Shown piece by piece: positions 57,465 to 64,000 of a stretch of DNA of 64,000 nt. The stretch comes from Lineus longissimus. Taxonomy: Eukaryota > Nemertea > Pilidiophora > Heteronemertea > Lineidae. Both the position numbers and the translations under genes were made by a program. How positions within the stretch are numbered: position 1 is the first letter of the stretch; each line of letters starts with the position of its first letter. The stretch covers positions 19,966,599-20,030,598 of the forward strand of contig NC_088309.1 in the NCBI RefSeq assembly GCF_910592395.1. Direction: 5' to 3'. The notes beneath the pieces are model-generated. The model worked only from the letters and a program-made list of their open reading frames with translations, searched no databases and had not been told where the DNA came from.

Positions 57465-60400
57465 CTAGTCTGGGTAGTCCCTTTCTTGTGCATCTTCATC
57501 ACTGTCGCTACTCACAGCAGCCTCCTGAGGTGGCCTGCGATATCCTTGTCCCTTTGTGGCTTCGGGATCAAATGGTTCAAGTTTGATATGCGAAGTACAG
57601 GCGAGTCTGGCACAAGCTTGTTTGGCTTGAAGTTCCTGAAGAAGATAAGGCTAAGGATGAGGCAAACTCAGGGCTATGAGTACATGTCATGGGCATAGCC
57701 AGGGGAGTTGAGGATGCAAATTACCCACACTCTAAGGGTTTTTTTAGAGAAAAACTACTTATTCTTTGTTTTGCTGAGCATTTCTCCCCTGAGTATGACT
57801 TGGTGCTGTTAGGTGAAATATGCCAACAACCTGACATAAGGATATTTTGTAACAACTTGCCTCCAATTTAGCCTTCTGTGCCTTTTGCAAATGCAACGAT
57901 TCTTCCAAAGTCACAAGTTTGGCAGAACCAGTCTTCACCAAAGTTCCTGCAGTAAGCACACCTTCGAACTTTTGACTTGGCCTGCAAAGAAGATAAGAGA
58001 ACTGTAAATACATGTAATGGAAAAAATATCATGGATAACAAATAATTCAATAACAAATATGAAAAAGGAGCATATTCACGATAACGACCCATATAAAACT
58101 TAGAAATTATATCATTGGTCACTTGCTGAGCTTTGAAAGCATTTTGTCTGAGCTTTAAATTTTGCTGTTCTATTTGGAGGCCAGATAAGGTGAAAATGAT
58201 TTGAACTTACTGTAACGCTTACCTATTCTTCCTAACAAAATGGTTGTAAATTCTTAGCAGCACATCGGCACTGTCACTAACTCTGGATCCCCAGCCAGGA
58301 CAGCTTGTAGGAGGTCTCGCTAATACACAGATGAACACATCCTGTCCTAGATTGTATAACGTTTCAAGATCACTGTAATTCAATCCTGAAGCAGCTATCT
58401 TTTTTGCCAGGTCAGCCGTGATCACATCATGAGAAGAAACTGTAGAGTCAAACATCTTCCCGCGAAGGGAAGTCAGTCTTTGCCTTTTGGCTGTCAAGAA
58501 GTCCAAGTCAGCTTTGCCATAGTCACAGGATACGCACTCAATTCCATTCACTACACTGTCTGAGGTCAGCTGGAGTCTAGAATCATTGAGCACTTTATGG
58601 ACTGCCTGGGCAACAATTAGAGAATCTGAAGAGTCAAGTTTATAGTTGTACAAGGAATAAAACACAGATTCAAGGTCACAAGTGTCAACACGGATCTTTC
58701 CACACGTTTGCAAACATCTTAGTAGTGGGACGAAGTTAGCAAAACACACATCTGGCACTGGAATACTGAATGTCCTCAGATTATATAGCAATGTCCGTCG
58801 CTGAGCCATACTGGTTGTACCAACCAAAACTATCATAGCACCACTATTATTTGTCTTCAGTTTTGTGACATACTCAACAAAATGCTTCAGGACCACCTGA
58901 CGACTATGGGCCTCCAAAGTCTGTCCATTTTTGCGCAGAATTCTCTTTCCTTCTTCGTATTCAACTGTTAATCCGGTCACCTTTGCTGCAGCTCTTGACA
59001 AGTAAGCTGGTAAACTGTATTCAGAGAAACTGTCCCCTTCGGCGGACACTGCAGAAATCTGACAGATCTCAGCATCGCTCCCGTTACTGTTGGTCTTGAT
59101 ATCAAAAGTAACGAATTTATATTCTCTGGCAGGATCGGATGAAACTAATTCTTGCACTGGTGGTGAGGTAAAAGGCGCGACCCGACTCTCATATTCTTTG
59201 AACAATTCATCCGTTACTCTCCCAAGAGCATCAGAAATGGCTGAAATAAAAGAAGATTTCAATCAGAGGCCCTTGGTCTTGTTCGCAAAGACAAGAACTG
59301 AAGCTATACAAGTCTGCCATATCAACCGTCACTTTCGACAGAGACAATTTGGATAGTCAAATCATTAACTTTGTCATCATTGAGTTTATAGCTCTGTTCG
59401 GCATTACCACCCTTCACCTATTACAATAACTTACTCTCACTATCGCTAGTGACCATCACATCTGTTTGGTTTGATGTTTGGGCTTCATCATCAGCAACAT
59501 CACATTGCTTTTCTATTAGTTTTGTAACATCGCTTCTTAATGTGCTGAAATGATTATAAAATGGAATAATCAGCAGTAAGATCCACACATCTTGCAAGTA
59601 TTTTACGACAATGAATAATCCTATCAATCCTTCCAATCAACTATAAATGTCAATTCAAATGAATGTATGTGCATTTTCAAAAGACATTCATAGAAATGAG
59701 AGTATGGGGCTCTTCAGAAAAGCAGGGTTTTCAATTAGGATTCTTAATTTGGGCTTTTTAGTGACCATCGTGTATTTCATCCCCGGTGGTTTCAAGAACG
59801 GAAAAATTGGAATTGTTTTCTCATTCTTAATCCTAAGAAACAGATTTTTCTTCAACTTTCAACTGAACTGACACAAAAAGTGGCTCTTTTATAAGACATT
59901 ATAGTGTCCAATATTTTAATCTGGGCATCCCATGTTTGGTTACACCCCTTCAAGGTGGTTTTCCAATACCTGAATGGTTTGAATGGTCCCTTCTTTTCTT
60001 GGATAGTAGGACCCTTTTTTGCTTTCAGTTGTTCCATTTTCTCTATTAATCGAACATCCTTCCTCTCTGGACCCTTGTCACCAGTGTCTACATCCATCTC
60101 ACTTTGCCTCAGAGACATCCCTTCGAACAGAGTAACAGCATCATCTATTTCATCTTTTTCTGCTAGAATTCTTTTCAACTCAATCATGAAATCTTGGATC
60201 TTCTTCCCCTTGTCCTTTAAACTGTTGATAAACTTCCTAGAAAGAAAAGGCTTCATTCACTTAGAAAAGCTGAACGCATTTTAGATTTTGAGAGTAATCT
60301 ATTTATAGGCCAACCTTGATTGACACGACTACTGGTATCCACAGTAGGGCCCTTGACAGAGTCTCTGCTGTTTTGGCCTTTTCAATTCACACATGTTTTC

Positions 60401-60813
60401 TACACGGCAGATGAGAGGCTACTACTTAGCGTGTAAATGAAAGCGCTTTTACTTTTTCAGACTTGGCATCGAGTTAATACTTTTGTGTCATGGCTTCAGA
60501 ATACTCCATAAGCTTATCGCTGAACCATGGAATTTGCAGAGGAACTAGAAGAGGGCGATCCATGAAATGAGTGAGAGCCAACACTCTATCAAGTCGACTC
60601 TTGCAACTGAACTGTCACACGTAATGATACCCCTCATTTGACTGCCACGAGCAGTGGAAGTTTCTGTGAAAAGTTATTTCCTCAGTTGTACACCTTCCTG
60701 ACTTACTTATTCTGAAGGAGTCTCTCTTGCCTTCCCAAGAGGTCAACCAATTCGATGCGGGACTTTTCGGTCAGGTCCCCAAGGTGGCCTTGGCTCTCTT
60801 TCAAGAACGCCAT
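57465..60813 (-). CDS. POLR2M: POLR2M/Gdown1 with an inserted PML-like exonuclease-fold domain
   Basis: Six coding exons on the minus strand: 60707-60813 (its open frame runs to the acceptor at 60840), 59970-60236, 59435-59544, 58223-59240, 57861-57981, 57465-57635; phases join to 597 aa. Residues 19-60 carry the Gdown1 N-terminal motif RIELVDLLGRQERLLQNK then KFINSLKDKGKKI. EKMEQLKAKKGPTIQEKKGP (~100-120) matches a middle motif. Residues ~525-545 give the C-terminal motif LEESLHLQKAQKAKLEELQ, and the end is acidic. Gdown1 binds RNA polymerase II and blocks TFIIF. Between these, ~200-500 is an exonuclease-like fold (YKFVTFDIKTNSNG, EICQISAVSAEGDSF, SRAAAKVTGL). Its first motif is D208-x-K210 rather than D-x-E, and the HNG and HxxxxD-type motifs are not evident, so it is probably non-catalytic, as in PML. 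The last intron appears to use a GC donor. Upstream UTR exons were not located. Confidence 0.82.
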
Positions 60814-61531
60814 AGTTATGGAATACAGATACGTCCTAATCTGAAATAGGAAAGTAATCATGATAATTTATTAGGGGGGGGGGGGATCCAAGCATGCCAA
60901 GGGGATTGAGCTTAGACTTCTTCTAACATGCTATAATTGACTGGCTAATAAAGAGTCATAGAGTGATTCTGGCAGTGACTATCACTCAGTTAAGTCACTA
61001 GCCTATCTCAGTATCAGTAGTATATCACCAACTTTCGCTTGTTTCTTTATAGTAATACTAGGCCCCTAAATCATGATCATCTCAACTAACACAGTAACTA
61101 TACAGCTATAACGATATGTACCGGGTATTAAAAGATAGCAAACTAATTTCAGCGTGTTTCAATACCGTGTTACTGTTATCTATTCATTTTGCCGAATGAC
61201 TGCATTCGATTGTGGCATGTCTCTTGTGACACCACTGTAGTAAGAACATTTTACGGACTCGGCTCGTAAATTCCCATTTATAGTGTTTTATCAAGAGAAA
61301 TATTTCCAGCCGCCACAGTTAACATTAATTTTTAAATATTTGCTTTTAAACTCTTATTTATATTAAATTATAAAAAAGAAAAAAATAATTTTAAAAACGA
61401 ATCCATCGTCTGCATGATCGTGTGACTTTCTCTCCTGTCAATTAAATTGGGGCAGTAGGCCGAACCAGTAGGCCTGGGCTTGCACTTGCAGTAAAGCCTA
61501 CAGAGTGTGCAAAACGTTCCTCATCTTCGTC
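60814..61531. promoter_or_regulatory. Divergent POLR2M/SWEET-like intergenic region
   Basis: The inferred start codons are 718 bp apart and divergent. An acceptor at 60841-60843 shows that POLR2M has at least one upstream non-coding exon within or beyond this interval. A short G run is at about 60874-60884 and an AT-rich block at 61325-61395. Transcription starts cannot be fixed. Confidence 0.45.
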
Positions 61532-62331
61532 ATGGCCCTTTCAACACTCGAGCTAGTAGAATGGGCAACTTTTCTATCTACTTTGGTCGTGACAGTGGCT
61601 GCAGTGTAAGTTTATAGTTGTTGTACAGTCATGTTCAGAAGTAAAGAGACCCAACCTGTTGCATGCATGATGATTAAATGACAGTTAACAAAGTCACTTG
61701 TCAGTTATTTGTGTAGGCCTACTCGTGTTGAAATATATTTCTCGTTGTTTTTCTCGTTGTTTGCGAAGTTGAGCTCGTGACGACACTGCTTTTACGTTGT
61801 GTAACAGTCTAACACATGTACAACTACAAAATGACTTCGAGAAGGCCTTGGAACTGTGATGTGATTAGCTCTTCAGTGAACAGTTGTGTACAGTGAGACA
61901 TGTACCAAACTACCTAAAGAAAAAAAGAAAAACTGCCCTCTCGTCTATGCATAAATAGACAAGTCACTTTTTGGAGTGTGTAGCCTTGGGCAAGTCACTT
62001 GGTGAAGTATGTATCAGCTCAGACTCTGAGCTAGTCACTTTTTCCGTGACTTGTCAATCAGGTTTATTATTTGAAAATGATTGTACCCAATATTTTGTCA
62101 TCATTGGGCAGTTTGACCGAGAGTGCTCATCAAACTTGCTCCATCCTCCCCTTAGAAATTGTTCATCTTATGGCATTGATGACAATTGTGACCCTCAACA
62201 AGTGAAAGTTGTTCAATCACTTTTTCATTTCATTTGTTTATTTTCATTTTCAGGCCTGCAAGCCTTCACATGCTGAAGACTAAGAATACAGTTGGCTATC
62301 CTTTTATTTTCTTTATGATTGCATGTGTCAA
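61532..62331 (+). CDS. SWEET-like (MtN3/saliva) sugar transporter, N-terminal part, runs off the window
   Basis: Two coding exons, 61532-61605 and 62254-62331, join in phase (GT | G = Val) to give about 50 residues: MALSTLELVEWATFLSTLVV, then TVAAVPASLHMLKTKNTVG and YPFIFFMIACVK. This matches the first membrane helix, the Pro-containing turn and the K-x-K-[ST]-x-G-x-x-PF segment that opens SWEET transporters (SLC50), which passively export sugars across the plasma or Golgi membrane. The second exon ends in a good donor (AA|GTGAGT). No further exon is recognisable before the window ends, so the third exon lies past a transposon insertion. The short length makes the family call moderate; another small multi-helix carrier is possible. 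Confidence 0.6.
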
Positions 62332-62898
62332 GTGAGTATATACTGTTATACAGAGTAAAGAAAAAGTTTTAAGTTGGTTTTGTCATTTTATGAAAGCATA
62401 GAGTTCAGGAGTGCCACCTTTGGGACAGACGAAATTAATGTTTATGATAGAAGCTCGGCTAGTGTATTCTATTTGCTCTTGTGACTTTAACTTCTCCCTT
62501 TATAGACGTCCTGCATAGAGACATTCATAGATGTAGACATAGATAGAGCACAAGCCCTTCTGTAAGGGTGTTCCAGTGTTGTGTGTGGTCATGGTTTGTG
62601 TACCTCAGGCACCTGTGCAAAATGCCTGGAGAATGTGTAATCCCTTTAAACATCTGGTCGGCCGCTTTATGTATATGTAGGACTAGTGTGTATATGGGCA
62701 CGTTGGGCCACCTGCCAATATAAAGATGTGAATGACCTAAAAAATTTCTAAATGACATAAAAATAGGCCTGATGAACTACAGGTTGACCCAGAATTATTT
62801 TCCCTCACACAGTGGATACCCAATAGAATTCTATTGTCCAAAGGAAAATAATTCTAGGCCACCTTGTAGAATAGAAGTAGCATAATTCTCCCACTTTT

Positions 62899-63701
62899 TT
62901 AACTCTTTACATACGCTAGACCCGCGTGCGTCATAGCGTCAAAGTCCTGAATACACAGCGTCATTATTCTGATATAGTTTCCCGGGAGCGCGTCACTGAC
63001 GCGGCCGTATTTCAGGTAGTGTTTACATAAGTGATATTATCTCCGTTGCTGTTCATAGTACAGGACTAAAATTTTGGGGAGTAACTAAGAATTAAATTCC
63101 GCATAAACTCATGTAATTTATTTTGAAATCTAACGAAAAGTAACCGAGAACAAGGCCTGCAAACTTGGAGAGAAAAAAATTTCTACAAATCGCCGTAAAC
63201 ACAAAATGTTTATAATAAAAATCTAAGTCCCAGTCACTATCATCACTTCCTACCGAAACATTGATATCTGAATCTGCAAAACCTTCAAATTCTGATCCAT
63301 AGCTCGAATCAAATAAATCTATCATAAATAAACCCAGCTGGTCCCGAACAATGCGGCACGTCAATCAAAAAAAAGATTAAAGAAACGTTTAAAAATGGCC
63401 GACGAGGTCAACTTCCTGGGGAATCCCGCCAATACATCGTTATTATTCATGCCTCATGAATACTAAATTAGAACGGAGTGACCTGAATAGAAAATAGAAG
63501 CTTATCTCTTATTGGCCATTCAAATAGGGTCACCATGGAGCCAGCCAATAAGAAATTACGATACATTAAAGTTGGAGTAGCTTGTAGTCGGCTTGCCGGA
63601 GTTTCGCACTGTTTGAATGGAGCCGAGTAATGGCGGCTCCTGGGAGAACAGCGTAAGTTCTTTGCGCCGACCAGCGGCGGCTAGCGTATGTAAAGAGTTA
63701 A
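62899..63701. mobile_element. Internally deleted piggyBac-type DNA transposon
   Basis: A 795-bp element, 62903-63697, has perfect 17-bp terminal inverted repeats (CTCTTTACATACGCTAG at 62903-62919; its reverse complement at 63681-63697). TTAA directly flanks both ends (62899-62902 and 63698-63701), the piggyBac-superfamily target duplication. A minus-strand open frame inside resembles the acidic N-terminus of a piggyBac transposase; the catalytic part is absent. It lies in the SWEET-like gene's intron or 3' region. Confidence 0.85.
63092..63325 (-). pseudogene. Remnant N-terminus of a piggyBac-like transposase
   Basis: From the ATG at 63325 it reads MIDLFDSSYGSEFEGFADSD followed by more Asp/Ser-rich sequence, then becomes hydrophobic and stops after about 77 residues. 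Acidic, Ser-rich starts of this sort open many piggyBac transposases. No DDD catalytic domain or Cys-rich C-terminus remains, so it cannot be active. The assignment rests mainly on its position inside a TTAA-flanked element. Confidence 0.55.
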
Positions 63702-64000
63702 TGAAAAAGATTTTCAATTTCAAAATTTCTCTGAATTAATTGACTGCTTATTTGTAAATTGTTGCCCCTATTATTGCTTTATGTCATGATTGGCTGTTGC
63801 CAAAGAGAGAGTTCATAGTTCATCAACTATTAGTTCAAGTTAGACACCTTGGGTGCACCCAAGCCAGTATTGGTATCTCCAGGCCTAAACAGTAAACAGT
63901 TAACAGGAGAAAAAAATGCTTCTCGGCTAGTATACCAGTCTCACTCTGCTCTGATCCTTTCCGACAAGCCTGCAATATTTATTAGACCAGTGACTTGGGT
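63702..64000. other. Right edge, nothing recognised
   Basis: Presumed continuation of the SWEET-like gene's intron. No exon or repeat that I can support. Confidence 0.4.

Noticed and set aside
57868-57981. Alternative frame of a POLR2M exon reading CAYCRNFGEDWFCQTC, a C-x2-C-x8-C-x2-C zinc-ribbon-like pattern
   Set aside because: The Gdown1 C-terminal motif and both splice phases require the other frame; the zinc pattern would need phase 0 entry, which the upstream donor does not provide. Probably chance.

Overview
This window is nuclear genomic DNA from an animal, most likely a marine invertebrate and probably a spiralian (annelid, brachiopod or mollusc grade). Every recognisable gene is a conserved animal gene split by GT-AG introns with consistent phases. 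There are no prokaryotic operons. The gene set (nitric oxide synthase, STRA6, BRAP, POLR2M/Gdown1, carnitine acetyltransferase, a calexcitin-like calcium-binding protein) fits that view; the calexcitin-like gene is what points to Spiralia, and the species is not determined.

Layout, left to right. 1-1370: a degenerate ~65-70 bp satellite arranged as two opposed halves. 1474-2880 (-): intronless DXD glycosyltransferase. 2881-6130: no gene, with one strong foldback at 5294-5411. 6630-12438 (-): BRAP, 13 coding exons, carrying two tandem arrays that copy pieces of its own exons. 13250-14627 (+): QPRT, 3 exons, head to head with BRAP. 14628-20611: gene desert with dispersed repeats. 20612-31856 (+): complete nitric oxide synthase, 24 coding exons, 1264 aa. 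33459-37033 (+): calexcitin-like EF-hand protein. 39048-44376 (-): carnitine O-acetyltransferase, head to head with 45063-52696 (+), a complete STRA6-family retinoid receptor of 707 aa. 53724-55327 (-): SLC35E-like transporter. 55912-56570: a 160 bp higher-order tandem repeat. 57465-60813 (-): POLR2M/Gdown1 with an internal PML-type exonuclease-fold domain. 61532 onward (+): first two exons of a SWEET-like sugar transporter that leaves the window. 62899-63701: a deleted piggyBac-type transposon.

The main discovery candidate is the POLR2M gene. Its N- and C-terminal exons encode recognisable Gdown1 motifs, but two exons between them (58223-59240 and 59435-59544) add 376 codons, including a catalytically degenerate exonuclease-like domain resembling the C-terminal domain of PML. 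The two exons form a symmetric phase 2-2 cassette: skipping both restores an in-frame, conventional Gdown1 of about 221 aa. This suggests a domain inserted into an ancestral phase-2 intron of a Pol II regulator.

Three gene pairs (BRAP/QPRT, CRAT/STRA6, POLR2M/SWEET) are divergent with about 0.7-0.8 kb between start codons, so bidirectional promoters are likely. The genes do not form one pathway. All exon models were made by eye from splice consensus, phase continuity and family resemblance; no alignment or transcript evidence was available.
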